A DNA stretch of 64,000 bases from Chondromyces crocatus (GCF_001189295.1 NZ_CP012159.1:3546973-3610972), one strand, 5' to 3'. Counted from the first letter of the stretch, positions 24,568 to 33,824 are shown. Notes: a model not told the origin generated them from the letters alone. A program made the numbers and translations.

Positions 24568-25534
24568 GGTCGGCGTCGAGCTTACACGTCCCATCGAGGA
24601 GACGCGCTGGTGCCGCGGGAGCACGTGGGCACGCCCGAGAGAAGTTGCGGGGGAGGTGGGGGGCTCGTGGAGGAAGGCGGAGGGGAGAGTGCGTGAGGCG
24701 GAGGCGGGGGCGCGGGCGGCGCGGGCGGCTGCGCGAGGCGGAAGAAGTGCGGCGCGCGGGGGAGGGGGCGAGGTGAGGTGGGATCGAGGGGCAGGTCGCG
24801 GAGAAGACGCAGCTCGCGGAGAAGCCGGGGAGCTGAGGTCGGAGCGGGTTGTTGCTCGCGAGGGAGGGGAGGAGATGAGGTGAGATCGGGCTGCTGCTCG
24901 CGAGGGAGGGGAGGAGATGAGGTGAGATCGGGCTGCTGCTCGCGAGGGAGGGGAGCGGATGAGGTGAGATCGGGCTGCTGCTCGCGAGGGAGGGGAGCGG
25001 ATGAGGTGAGATCGGGCTGCTGCTCGCGAGGGAGGGGAGCGGATGAGGTGAGATCGGGCTGCTGCTCGCGAGGGAGGGGAGCGGATGAGGTGAGATCGGG
25101 CTGCTGCTCGCGAGGGAGGGGAGCGGATGAGGTGAGATCAGGCTGCCGCTCGCGAGGGAGGGGAGGAGATGAGGTGAGATCGGGCTGTCACCGGCGGGGA
25201 GGGAGAGTGTCTGAGGTGAGATTTCTCGCTCACCAGCGGGAGGGGGGAAGAGATGAGGTCAGATTTCGTTCTCCCTGACGGGGGGCGGGAAAATCCGAAG
25301 TGAGATTTTGTTCTTCCTCGCGAGGGAGGACAAAATCTGATTTCGCACTGTAAGCATTCTCCCATTTGGGCAGCGACGGATTGCAGTGATGCGACAAGGT
25401 GGCTCGTCGTGGGGGCCTGACCTCTCCGCCGTCTCGTCGCGTGGGCTTCGCTCGGGCTGCGCGTTTCGAGCGGCGCGGCGCTGGCATGCCTCGACGCCGC
25501 GGCGTGACGGATGACCGGCGTGCGCAGGTCGAGA
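24568..25534. other. Gene-free stretch of about 970 bp containing the 42-bp array
   Basis: Between the start of the lipoprotein gene and the end of the efflux-pump gene. Besides the array (24848-25346) it holds an R/G-rich purine-biased leader (about 24640-24847) that may be older, fully decayed repeat, and about 190 bp of ordinary sequence after the array. The + strand frame through the array encodes a 14-residue repeat, but it is repeat-driven and lacks a ribosome binding site. Confidence 0.5.
24848..25346. repeat. Tandem array of twelve 42-bp units, decaying to one side
   Basis: Units start at 24848, 24890, 24932 and every 42 bases to 25310. Units 1-8 are nearly identical; their core is GCTGCTGCTCGCGAGGGAGG followed by GGAGCGGATGAGGTGAGATC. 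Units 9-12 (25184 onward) keep the period and the tGAGGTGAGATt core but diverge, and the last is cut short. CTCGCGAG is an 8-bp palindrome inside each intact unit. Units follow one another with no spacers, so this is not CRISPR. The period is exactly 14 codons on either strand. Confidence 0.9.
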
Positions 25535-27130
25535 TCAGTGCCCCGCGTCCACCTTCACGTCCGCCGCGGGGCGTCCCAGCAGCAGCACCAGCGGCAGGGT
25601 GCAGACGATGACCACCGCCGTCAGCACGAAGGTGTCCCCGTAGGACATCACCGCGCTCTGCAAGCTCACCGACCGATCCAGCAGCGACAGCGCCTGCTGC
25701 TGGGCGCTCACCGGGTCCGAGCCGCGCGCGACGAGGCCCGCGGCCGTCGCCGTGAGGCGCGCCTGCACCGCTGGATCCGTGACGCTCAGGTGCTCCACGA
25801 GCACCGACCGATGGAATGCCTGCCGGTGGATGAGCAGCGTGTTCAGGAGCGCGATGCCGATGCTGCCCCCGAGCTGCCGCGTCAGGCTGAAGAAGCCGGT
25901 CGCCGCGGCGATGTCCTGCTTCGGGATCGGTCCCAGCGCCGCCATGCTCAGCGGGAGCATCATCAGCGCCGTCCCGATCGAGCGCACGATGAGCGGCATC
26001 ATCAGGTCGTCCTGGGACGTCTGCGGGCTCGAGCGCGCCAGCCAGAGCACGGATCCCGTCAGCACGAGCGCCCCGATCACCAGGAGGATCTGCGGTGGGT
26101 AGCGCCGGGTGAGCCGTGCGGCGAGGGGCATCATCAGCGCCGACGTGAGCGCCCCGGGCAAGAGCAACAGGCCCGTCTGCTGCGACGTGAAGCCCATCAC
26201 CTGCGCGGCGAACAGCGGCAGCGAGAACAGCGCGCCGTAGAGCGCCATCCCCATCACCACCGACAGCACGCTCCCGGCCCAGAGGGACCGGTACCGGAGC
26301 ACCCGCAGGTCGACCACCGGGTTGTCGGACTTCAGCACCCGCACGACGAACACCGCGAGGCCGACCACTGCGCACACCGAGAGCGCCACGATGAACTGCG
26401 AGTCGAACCAGTCGTGCGTGTTGCCCTCTTCGAGCAGGGTCTGCATCGAGCCCAGCCCCACCGCGAGCAGCGCGATCGCCAGCCAGTCGACGGACCCGCG
26501 CGCCCCTTTCGGTGGGTCTCGCGGCAGCGCCATGCTCACCATCGCCACCGCCAACACGCCGAGGGGCAAGTTGACGAAGAAGATCCAGCGCCACCCGATG
26601 TTCGTGACGATGTACCCGCCCAGGGTCGGCCCGATCGTCGGCCCGGCGATCACGATGGCGGAGAAGAAGCCCTGGGCCATCGCCTGCTCCTCCTTCGGGA
26701 AGGTCTCGAAGAGGATCGACTGCGCCTTGGCCAGGAGCCCGCCTCCCGTCAGGCCTTGCAGCACCCGGGCGACGATCAGCGTCGGCAGGGTCGTCGCCAT
26801 GCCGCACAGCACCGACGCCAGCGTGAAGCCCACCAGCGAGAACAGGAAGTACCGCTTCTTGCCGAAGCGGTGCCCCAGCCACGCCGACAGGGGCAGGATG
26901 ATGACGTTGGCGATGCCGTAGCTGGTGATGACCCAGCTCATCTGCTCGATCGACACCCCCAGCGAGACGGCCATCTCGGTGAGCGCGACGTTGACGATGG
27001 AGCTGTCGATCAGCTCCAGCAGCGCGCCGAGCGACACCGCGATGGCGATGACCCACTTGCTCGCCACCTTCGCCGCTGGCTGCGCCGGGTCGGAAAGTGG
27101 CACCTCCAGGGGGGGTGCCGCCGCACTCAT
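25535..27130 (-). CDS. DHA2-family (EmrB/QacA-like) drug efflux transporter
   Basis: 531 residues with the 14-helix pattern of DHA2 major facilitators. Marker motifs: LLELIDSSIVNVALTEMA in helix 1 (motif D1), the loop WLGHRFGKKRYF (motif A), RVLQGLTGGGLLAKAQS (motif B) and GPTIGPTLGGYIV (motif C, typical of antiporters). It would pump hydrophobic drugs out in exchange for protons, together with the membrane-fusion protein encoded just upstream. The intergenic distance is 54 bp, so the two form an operon. Expression is probably controlled by the divergent TetR gene. The substrate cannot be predicted. Confidence 0.92.
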   Translation of the reverse strand: MSAAAPPLEVPLSDPAQPAAKVASKWVIAIAVSLGALLELIDSSIVNVALTEMAVSLGVSIEQMSWVITSYGIANVIILPLSAWLGHRFGKKRYFLFSLVGFTLASVLCGMATTLPTLIVARVLQGLTGGGLLAKAQSILFETFPKEEQAMAQGFFSAIVIAGPTIGPTLGGYIVTNIGWRWIFFVNLPLGVLAVAMVSMALPRDPPKGARGSVDWLAIALLAVGLGSMQTLLEEGNTHDWFDSQFIVALSVCAVVGLAVFVVRVLKSDNPVVDLRVLRYRSLWAGSVLSVVMGMALYGALFSLPLFAAQVMGFTSQQTGLLLLPGALTSALMMPLAARLTRRYPPQILLVIGALVLTGSVLWLARSSPQTSQDDLMMPLIVRSIGTALMMLPLSMAALGPIPKQDIAAATGFFSLTRQLGGSIGIALLNTLLIHRQAFHRSVLVEHLSVTDPAVQARLTATAAGLVARGSDPVSAQQQALSLLDRSVSLQSAVMSYGDTFVLTAVVIVCTLPLVLLLGRPAADVKVDAGH

Positions 27131-27184
27131 CGCGCCCTCCGCCGTTCGTCCGTCAGCCTCTCGCTCATGGGCGTCACCCGGGGG

Positions 27185-28387
27185 TCACAGACGGGTGTCG
27201 ACCTCGATCTCGGCGCTCATCCCGGGCCGCAGTGCGACCCCTGGCGGCACCTCCGTGAGGCGCACCCGCACGGGCAACCGCTGCACCACCTTGGTGAAGT
27301 TGCCGCTCGCGTTGTCGGGCGGAAGCAGCGCGAACTTCGCGCCCGTCGCCGCCGAGAAGCTCTCCAGCTCTCCCTTGAGGGGCGCTCCTGGGTAGGCGTC
27401 GACGCGCACCATGACCGGCTGACCCGTGTGCATGTGCGCGAGCTGCGTCTCCTTGAAGTTCGCCGTCACCCACACCTGCCGCGTGGGCACGAGCTGCCCC
27501 ACGGGGGCGCCCGCCGAGAGCGTCTGCCCCACGACGATGTTCTTCTTCGAGACCACCCCATCCTGCGGCGCGCGGATCGTGGTGTACGACAGGTCCAGCG
27601 CGGCCAGGTCCCGCGCCGCCTGCGCCGTCGCCACCTGCGCCCGCGCCGCCCGCGCCCGCGCTTGCGCTTGCTGCACCACCACGTCGACCTCCCGCGCCTG
27701 CACCGCGCGCGCGGAGGCTTCTTGCACGCGGCTGCTCGCCGCCACCGCCGTCGACCGCAGCCCGCTCAGCGCTGCTTGCGCCTGGGTCAGCGCCGCCGAC
27801 GCGCTGTCGAAGGTCGTGTTCACCCGGTCCAGCTCCGCCTGCGAGATCGCCCCGCCCTCGAACAGCCGCACGGTGCGCTCCTTCTCGCTCGTCGCCTGCT
27901 GGAGCGCCGCCTGCGCTGCCGTCACCCGGGCTTGCCCCTCCGCGATCTGATCCTTCGACGAGAGCGCGCCCGCGCGTGACGCTTGCAGCGACGCCTCCGT
28001 CACCGACCGGTTCCCGAGCGCCGTGATCTCCGCGACCTGCGCGTCGGCCTCGGCCGCCTCGGCGCTGGCGATCGCCACCTTCAGGTTCGCCTCGGCCTGC
28101 GCGAGCCGCGCCTTGCTCGGGGCGTCGTCCAGCTCGGCGAGCACCTCGCCGGTCTTCACCTCCTGGTTCTCCTCGAAGCTCACCTTCACGACCACGCCCC
28201 CGACGCGCGGGGCCACCGCCAGAAGCTCCGCGTCGATCTGCGCGTTGTCCGTAAATTCGAGGCCACGGTGCGTCACCCACCAGCCGACCCCTGCGAGCAC
28301 GGTGATCGCGCCCGTGACGCCGAGCAGCAGCGCGCGCCGGGGGGCCAGGGGGGAGGTGGCATCAGGGAGGGCGAGCGTGCTGCTCAT
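27185..28387 (-). CDS. EmrA/HlyD-type membrane fusion protein
   Basis: 400 residues. One N-terminal membrane anchor (ALLLGVTGAITVLAGVGWWV, about 19-38), a first lipoyl half (DAELLAVAPRVGGVVVKV), a long Ala/Gln-rich coiled-coil hairpin (about 100-250), the second lipoyl half (YTTIRAPQDGVVSKKNIVVG) and a beta-barrel region (QVWVTANFKETQLAHM). This is the periplasmic adaptor that joins the DHA2 pump to an outer-membrane channel; no TolC-like gene is in the window. GGAG lies eight bases upstream of the ATG. First gene of the efflux operon, starting next to the palindromic sites. Confidence 0.92.
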   Translation of the reverse strand: MSSTLALPDATSPLAPRRALLLGVTGAITVLAGVGWWVTHRGLEFTDNAQIDAELLAVAPRVGGVVVKVSFEENQEVKTGEVLAELDDAPSKARLAQAEANLKVAIASAEAAEADAQVAEITALGNRSVTEASLQASRAGALSSKDQIAEGQARVTAAQAALQQATSEKERTVRLFEGGAISQAELDRVNTTFDSASAALTQAQAALSGLRSTAVAASSRVQEASARAVQAREVDVVVQQAQARARAARAQVATAQAARDLAALDLSYTTIRAPQDGVVSKKNIVVGQTLSAGAPVGQLVPTRQVWVTANFKETQLAHMHTGQPVMVRVDAYPGAPLKGELESFSAATGAKFALLPPDNASGNFTKVVQRLPVRVRLTEVPPGVALRPGMSAEIEVDTRL

Positions 28388-28405
28388 GATCTGGGCTCCA
28401 ATTCA

Positions 28406-28422
28406 GGCAACTCTAAGTTGCC
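28406..28422. promoter_or_regulatory. Palindromic operator candidate 1
   Basis: GGCAACT-cta-AGTTGCC, perfect 7-bp arms around three bases, located 19 bases before the start of the efflux adaptor gene and inside the divergent intergenic region. It shares the GGCAAC/GTTGCC half-sites with the second palindrome, as expected for binding by one dimeric TetR-type repressor. Confidence 0.6.
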
Positions 28423-28442
28423 ATAGTAGGTCCGCGGGGATG

Positions 28443-28465
28443 AAAGGCAACAATTGGTTGCCTTT
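28443..28465. promoter_or_regulatory. Palindromic operator candidate 2
   Basis: AAAGGCAAC-aattg-GTTGCCTTT, perfect 9-bp arms around five bases. It lies 37 bases (centre to centre about 40) from the first palindrome and 62 bases before the regulator start, so the pair could control both divergent promoters. Half-sites match those of the first site. Confidence 0.65.
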
Positions 28466-28527
28466 GGTTTGTTCTGGCTGGACAAGAACAAGCTCTTTCC
28501 GTTGAGGTGGGACGCACGCACGCCGCC

Positions 28528-29160
28528 ATGTCGACCCCCGAAGAACGCCGACCGCGCCGCCGCACCGAAGGCGTCCGCCCCCGGGGGCGGAGCGCGCGCG
28601 TGGTCGAGACGGTGCTGCTCGCGACCGCGGAGGAGATCGGCCGGGTCGGTTACGCAGCGCTGCGGATCGAGGACGTGGCCGAGCGCGCCGGGGTGAACAA
28701 GACCACCATCTACCGTCGCTGGCCGACGAAGCCGGCGCTGGTGGCCGCCACCCTCGGCCATTTCACCGAGCCCGAGGAGCCCCTGGAGTCCGGCTCGTTC
28801 CGCGAGGAGCTGCTGAGCGCCGTCCGCAGCTCGTGCCATCTGTGGGGCTCCGCGCTCGGCAAGGGGCTGGGGCGGATGATCCAGGACGAGCGCGCGCTCC
28901 CCGAGGTCGACGCCATCGTCCGCACGTTGCGCGACGAGTACCGGGCCAGGCGCCGGGCGATCATCGCGCGCGCCGTCGCCCGCGGTGAGGTCCCCGAAGG
29001 GAGCGACGCCGAGCTGCTCATCGACGTCACCTTTGCCCCGGTGTCTTCGCGGATGCTCCGGAGCGGGGAGCCCGTCGACGATGCCTACCTGGTGAGGCTC
29101 GTGGACTTCGTGGTCGCCGGCGCGCGCGCAGGAAACGCCGTGCCGCGCACCAGGGGCTGA
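28528..29160 (+). CDS. TetR-family transcriptional regulator
   Basis: 210 residues from ATG 28528 (an in-frame GTG at 28507 is possible). The N-terminal helix-turn-helix domain at about 20-70 has VVETVLLATAEEIGRVGYAA then VAERAGVNKTTIYRRWPTK, the canonical TetR recognition helix. The C-terminal part resembles the TetR_C_16-type ligand-binding domain (ALGKGLGRMIQDERALPEV). Divergent from the EmrAB-like efflux operon with two related palindromes in the gap. It is therefore the probable repressor of both itself and the pump, relieved by a pump substrate. The regulatory link is inferred from layout. Confidence 0.9.
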   Translation: MSTPEERRPRRRTEGVRPRGRSARVVETVLLATAEEIGRVGYAALRIEDVAERAGVNKTTIYRRWPTKPALVAATLGHFTEPEEPLESGSFREELLSAVRSSCHLWGSALGKGLGRMIQDERALPEVDAIVRTLRDEYRARRRAIIARAVARGEVPEGSDAELLIDVTFAPVSSRMLRSGEPVDDAYLVRLVDFVVAGARAGNAVPRTRG

Positions 29161-29564
29161 AGGGGAGCGGGAGCTGGGCGTCGGGGAGGGATGGTCGCTT
29201 CGTCGAGCTTACGTAGACGCCTTCGCGCGCTGGCTGAAGCGCGCTGGCTGAAGAAGGAGGTCTATCGATGCGTGCCCGACGGGACCCTCACCTCGTCTCG
29301 CTTCTTTCGCTTTGGCTGGCACGGTGACACGATGATTCAGGAGGTGATGACGCCAGCGGTGATGCGCATTGAGCGATGTTATCACTTCGACTGCGCCGAC
29401 GAGCCCGGGGCGCACCGTGAAATCCAGTGGTAGGCATGTCCTCGGAGAGGTCACGAGGACGGTCTGGGGCGACGCTTCGATGCGTGAGAGAGCCGAGGCG
29501 TCGCCCCCGGGGTGGTGAGTGCGAACGCTGTGAAGGCCGTGGCGATGGGCCACGCCGCGGCAGG
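29161..29564. other. Intergenic stretch, no supported gene
   Basis: About 400 bp. A frame of 80 codons at 29191-29433 has mixed composition and no ribosome binding site; a longer Arg-rich extension of the next gene runs from 29427. Neither is convincing. The segment 29320-29410 is less GC-rich and could hold the promoter for the following gene. Confidence 0.35.
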
Positions 29565-32375
29565 ATGGAGGCCCGGGTGGAGAGGGGAGTGAGCGGAGAG
29601 AGCCAGACCCGAGAGCTGCAGGCGTTGCGCGTCTGGTACGCGGATGAGCGCGCCCAAGCGTGTGTCGTGTATGGGTCCGTGGAGGCCGACAAGGGGGCTG
29701 TCATCGAGCATTTCCTGCGCGAGACGGGGGCTCCCGGCGTGCAGCAGGTCATGGTGCGGGTGGGCCGGGTTCAGGGGGCCCCCTTCGAGCAAGACGTCCT
29801 CGCGGCGATCGCGGCAGCGCTGTGGCCCGAGGAAGCTCCTTTCATGGAGGACCTCTTCGGGCTGCGTGAGCGGTTGCTGAATCACCTCGCCAACCGCGAT
29901 CAGGAGAACGACGATGCTCCTCTCCTGCTGTCGCTGGTCGATCTCGACGCCTGCCTCGACTGGCCCGAGGCCGCGAGGGCCTCCGTGGTGGCCTCGCTGG
30001 GGCCTGCGGTGCGCGTCGTCGTCGCCATCACCGGGGAGCGCGATGCGGGGGAAGCGTGGTCACGACGGCTCGGGTTGGGTGCCGAGGACGTGACCTTGGT
30101 CGGCGTGGATGCGGAGACGTGGAGGGCGTTCGATCTGGGGTCTCTGAGGCTCGTCGCAGCGTCGCTCATGGCGTGGTGTAGCGTGCAGCGAGAGACGGAG
30201 ATCGTGGGGTTGCTCTCGTTGGTCTCGCGGGCGCTGGCTCCCCTCGAACTCGTGGATGTGGCCTCCGTGCTGGGTCGGAGCGAGGCCGAGGTGCGGGCGT
30301 TGATCGAGGCGCATCGAGACAGCTTGTCGATGCTCGTCACCTGGGAGGGAGAAGCGCTGCGCGCCATCCGGTTCACGCATGAGGCGTTCTGCACGGTGTG
30401 GGAGGAGGCGCGCGACACCATCGAGGAGGCGGTGGACCCTCTGGACGCGATGAGGGATGCGGCGGCGTTTCACCATGCCGATCCCTTCGCCGAGGCCGCC
30501 AGACGCTTCGTCCTTTCGCGCATCGCGCGCAGCGACGAAGAGAGCGACGGAGGGACCTACCTGCGTCGCTTCGCTGGCGATCATTGGCGGCTGTCGATGG
30601 GGCAATCGGCAGAGTTCGCGACGCCAGAGGGCCTCGCGGCGCTGAGCGATCCGAGGTGGGCCTGGCCGTCGACCCGGTCGGATCTCGCGGCACGAAGGGC
30701 GGAGCTTCGGCGGGCGCGTGGCCTGATCGCTGAGCCGTCTCGGTTTCTGGCGCCCTCTGGAGGGGTGGTGGCCGCCATGGTCCGACTCGTGGAGACCGGG
30801 ATCGCGCAAGGGGTGCTGGGGACGCTCCACGAACAGTGGACTCCCGGGGAACGACGACCGTGCTCGGAGGCGCTGGAAGGGGCCGACTGCGCGCTGGCCA
30901 TGGCGCTGCTGGCCCTCGCGGTACACGCGCACCCGCATGATCCGGGCGAGACCATGAAGCTGGGGTCGCAAAGCGCCGTCGCGTCGTCTCCGGGTGGCGT
31001 GGCGAGGCCGCTTCGGCACGAACTCATCGCGCAGGCGCTTGCGCTCGCGGTCCGGGGTGGCGCCGGATGGCAGGCGCCACAGGCGCTGCTTCTCGTGGCG
31101 CGCGCGGCGTCCGAGGTCGATGCCTCCGAGGCCGCCGAGTTCGCGCGGCGAGCCCTCGCCTTGGTGGATACGCGAGGAGAAGCACTGAGCTTTTCCGACT
31201 GGCTCGCTGCGGTCGACCTCGTGCCCGTTGCCGAGGCCGAGCCCCTCGTGGAGAAGACGCTCGCCGAGCTTCGGTCGCGCGCGAATCCTGGGCGGTGGCT
31301 CGCTCGCCTCGGAAGCGCGGAGGGACTCTCCACGGCGCTCGCGTCGAGGCTCTTTCGGCTGGCGATGGACCTGCCACCTGCATCCCGCGCGAACGCGCTG
31401 GCGCCTCTCCTGGGGAGGCTGCCGGCCGAAGCGCGAGAGCGCGCGCTGTCCGTCATGTTCGAGGCTTTCTTCGAGGGGGAAGATGCGGGGGACGAGGGGG
31501 AGGCGGGAGGGGAAGGGGAGTTCGACGGCGAAGGGGAGGCGGGAGGCGAGGAGGCTGCGCTGGAGGATGGGGGAGATGCTGGTGAGCTGCTCGACCACGG
31601 TGCGTGTACCGAGGCGCTGGCTCCTTTTCTGAACCTGGCGCAGGTCGTGCGGCTGCGCGGGGAGGCGATGGGAGGGATGGGGGAGCCTCTCGCGCGACGC
31701 TTTGCCGAGCTGGGTGAGACAGGCGATGAGCTCGAGACCATCGACACGCTGTGCGGAGGCGGCGTCGATGGTGCGCGCGCGCTGCTGAGGGCGGCGTCGA
31801 CCCCGGGGGGGCGCGCGTTGGTTTCTGCAGCGCAGGGGGCCGTGGCGGCGCTCACCCCTGCCTGGGTCGCGGCGTCGCTCGTGCGGGATCAGGCGGAGGC
31901 TGCCCTCCAGGTGCTCGGCCTGGATCAGGCTGTCGCGCTCGCCGAGCGAGGAGGAGACGAGGCGTCGCTCTTCGGTCGGATCACGGCGCTGGTCGCGCTC
32001 TGTCGGGTGGCGTCCGAGGCGCTCCGTCCTGGGCTCGCCACGCGTGTGGTCGCGGCGTACAGGGACGATCCCGGCAGCGAAGGGCTGGAGAGCGTGATGC
32101 GCTGTGCGCCGTGGATGGCGCTGGAGGATGCGGCGTGGCTGCTGTCCGTGAGCCTTGGCGACGCGGCAGGGGCGGCGACGCTGGTCTCCACGCTGAGCGG
32201 CTGGGGAGGCGTGGAGATGCTCGCGCCGGTGGTCGCGAGGCTTGGTGGAGACGAGGCGGTCGACGCGGTGGCAGCCGCTGCACAGCGGCAGACGGAGTGC
32301 TGGGCGGAGATGGCGCGGGTACGGCTGGAGGGGGACGGAAGCACGCCGCTGGAGTCGCGTACTTCTGCGGTGTGA
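29565..32375 (+). CDS. STAND/AAA-like protein with degenerate P-loop and helical repeats
   Basis: 936 residues from ATG 29565; an earlier start would add an Arg-rich tail and is less likely. Residues about 15-330 have the outline of a STAND-type NTPase: a P-loop position reading VVYGSVEADKGAVIEHF (the final Ser/Thr after Lys is lost), a Walker-B-like LLLSLVDLDACLDW (about 121-134) and a sensor-like VVVAITGER. The remainder is helical-repeat-like, broken by an acidic Gly/Glu-rich linker at about 635-676. STAND proteins usually act as signalling switches; the broken P-loop suggests weak or no ATP hydrolysis. It is followed by an FHA-like gene 90 bp downstream, so a phospho-signalling setting is plausible. 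No closer family is recognised. Confidence 0.6.
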   Translation: MEARVERGVSGESQTRELQALRVWYADERAQACVVYGSVEADKGAVIEHFLRETGAPGVQQVMVRVGRVQGAPFEQDVLAAIAAALWPEEAPFMEDLFGLRERLLNHLANRDQENDDAPLLLSLVDLDACLDWPEAARASVVASLGPAVRVVVAITGERDAGEAWSRRLGLGAEDVTLVGVDAETWRAFDLGSLRLVAASLMAWCSVQRETEIVGLLSLVSRALAPLELVDVASVLGRSEAEVRALIEAHRDSLSMLVTWEGEALRAIRFTHEAFCTVWEEARDTIEEAVDPLDAMRDAAAFHHADPFAEAARRFVLSRIARSDEESDGGTYLRRFAGDHWRLSMGQSAEFATPEGLAALSDPRWAWPSTRSDLAARRAELRRARGLIAEPSRFLAPSGGVVAAMVRLVETGIAQGVLGTLHEQWTPGERRPCSEALEGADCALAMALLALAVHAHPHDPGETMKLGSQSAVASSPGGVARPLRHELIAQALALAVRGGAGWQAPQALLLVARAASEVDASEAAEFARRALALVDTRGEALSFSDWLAAVDLVPVAEAEPLVEKTLAELRSRANPGRWLARLGSAEGLSTALASRLFRLAMDLPPASRANALAPLLGRLPAEARERALSVMFEAFFEGEDAGDEGEAGGEGEFDGEGEAGGEEAALEDGGDAGELLDHGACTEALAPFLNLAQVVRLRGEAMGGMGEPLARRFAELGETGDELETIDTLCGGGVDGARALLRAASTPGGRALVSAAQGAVAALTPAWVAASLVRDQAEAALQVLGLDQAVALAERGGDEASLFGRITALVALCRVASEALRPGLATRVVAAYRDDPGSEGLESVMRCAPWMALEDAAWLLSVSLGDAAGAATLVSTLSGWGGVEMLAPVVARLGGDEAVDAVAAAAQRQTECWAEMARVRLEGDGSTPLESRTSAV

Positions 32376-32465
32376 AGGAGAGGGCTGACCGTGGCCGATG
32401 CCGCGACGGCCTGTGAGCGTCTGCTCCTACGCGCGCATGGAGATCGGGTGTAGAGACCGTCCCTC

Positions 32466-33824
32466 ATGGGAACCGTGTGGCTTCATGGTGCGAGCGGGTT
32501 CGGCGTCGTCTCGGTGGAACTCGGGGGCAAGCCGCTCGTGGCCGGACGGAGCGGCGACCTGCGGCTCACCGAGGACATGATCGAGAAGAAGCATGCGCGG
32601 TTCGTGCTTCGGGACGGGAAGGTCTTCGTGACGCCCATGGGGCGCGGGGACGTGAGCGTCGGGGTGGAGCGGATCTCGGGCGAGAAGGAGGTGGCGCCAG
32701 GGGACCTGGTCCTTCTGTCGACGCATGCCGTGATCTTCGTCGCCGCTGACGTGGACCCGACGCCCTCGAAGAAGGCGCGTGATGCGCTCCGCGATCTCTC
32801 GCGTTCCGAGCGCGATCGGCTCCTCGTGCGGCTCCTGGAGCTTCCCGCGCCGAAGCTCGTGGCGCTGGTGGTGAGCGATGTTCTCTTGCTCCCGGCGCGT
32901 CGGGCGCATGCCGTCGCATCGACCTTGAAGACCGTGCTCGACCGGCTGGCCGAGCGCGCCGACCGGCCGCCGGAGGACAGCATGTCGGCGCTCCGCTCGC
33001 TGCTCCGGACCGAGAAGCCAGCGTCGGCGGTGCTGGCCGACGAGGAGGCGCTGGCGCGGCGACGGGCGGCTGAGGCAGCAGCACCTCCTCCGCCACCCAT
33101 CGACGAGGACGCGGATCCCGAGCTTTCGGCAGGGACGGGGACGCCGACGCGGGCGTGGAATGTGGTGCCCGCCGACGGGGACGTAGGGCACGGCTTCTCG
33201 TTCGGGGTGCCGCCCATCCCGGTGGCACAGTGGCCACGGTCGCGTCGCGATGGCGTGCCGATGGTGCACCTCGGCACGCTGCTGGTGCCGGCCGAGTACC
33301 GGGTGGGTGGTGAGGGGAAGGTCGCGATCGCCCTCTTCCAGGCCGACGATCACACGCGGCGAGAGGTCGAAGGAGCGCCGCGTCACGAGGGGGATGCGTG
33401 GGTGATGGAAGACGAGATCGGTGGCGGTTACGCGCTGATCTGGCTCGACGCGCCGACGTTCGCGCAGGGGCAAGGCCGCGAGGTTCCCGCGGGGGTGCAG
33501 ACGAAACCACCGCAGTACCTGCGTCTCCGGGCGCGCATCGGCGATCCCAGCGTCGGCGCGGTGATCCCCGACTGGGATGCCGCCGAGGACGATGCCATCA
33601 TCCCCGGCTCCGACGCCTGGGAAAAGCTGGACCTCGCGCGGTACTCGTTCCAGCGGAGCAAGGCGCTCGTCCACTTCGGTGGGACGTCGATGGCCTGTGA
33701 CAACTTCGCCCATGGCCTCGGGCCGGTGTACGTCGGCGTGGAGCACGCCTTCGGGGGCGCCAATTTCGGTGGGGGCAATGCGGTGATCGATCTGGTGCGC
33801 AAGGAAACCGTCTTCGGGCAGTAA
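32466..33824 (+). CDS. FHA-like protein with uncharacterised C-terminal domain
   Basis: 452 residues, soluble. The first ~95 residues resemble a forkhead-associated domain: LVAGRSGDLRL with the conserved Gly-Arg (about 27-28), MIEKKHARFVLRDGKVFVTP in place of the SxxH segment, and a VAPGDLVLLSTHAVIFV strand pair. The Ser of the SxxH motif is missing, so phosphothreonine binding is uncertain. A helical middle (about 100-200) and a Pro-rich linker lead to a beta-rich domain (about 260-452) ending GGANFGGGNAVIDL, perhaps related to DUF1963/YwqG; that is only an impression. With two Ser/Thr kinases in the window, a role in phospho-signalling is reasonable. Confidence 0.6.
   Translation: MGTVWLHGASGFGVVSVELGGKPLVAGRSGDLRLTEDMIEKKHARFVLRDGKVFVTPMGRGDVSVGVERISGEKEVAPGDLVLLSTHAVIFVAADVDPTPSKKARDALRDLSRSERDRLLVRLLELPAPKLVALVVSDVLLLPARRAHAVASTLKTVLDRLAERADRPPEDSMSALRSLLRTEKPASAVLADEEALARRRAAEAAAPPPPPIDEDADPELSAGTGTPTRAWNVVPADGDVGHGFSFGVPPIPVAQWPRSRRDGVPMVHLGTLLVPAEYRVGGEGKVAIALFQADDHTRREVEGAPRHEGDAWVMEDEIGGGYALIWLDAPTFAQGQGREVPAGVQTKPPQYLRLRARIGDPSVGAVIPDWDAAEDDAIIPGSDAWEKLDLARYSFQRSKALVHFGGTSMACDNFAHGLGPVYVGVEHAFGGANFGGGNAVIDLVRKETVFGQ

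Noticed and set aside
24778..25278. Protein of 166 residues with 14-residue repeats SGCCSRGRGADEVR
   Set aside because: The frame exists only because the 42-bp repeat is a multiple of three; no ribosome binding site, improbable Cys/Arg composition, and the repeat decays without respect for codons.
24848..25346. CRISPR array
   Set aside because: The 42-bp units follow each other directly; there are no unique spacers and no cas genes nearby.
25511..27979. Long plus-strand frame of 822 residues opposite the efflux genes
   Set aside because: Arg/His/Gln-rich shadow of two clear membrane-transport genes on the other strand.
29191..29433. 80-residue coding frame
   Set aside because: No ribosome binding site, no family features, biased composition.
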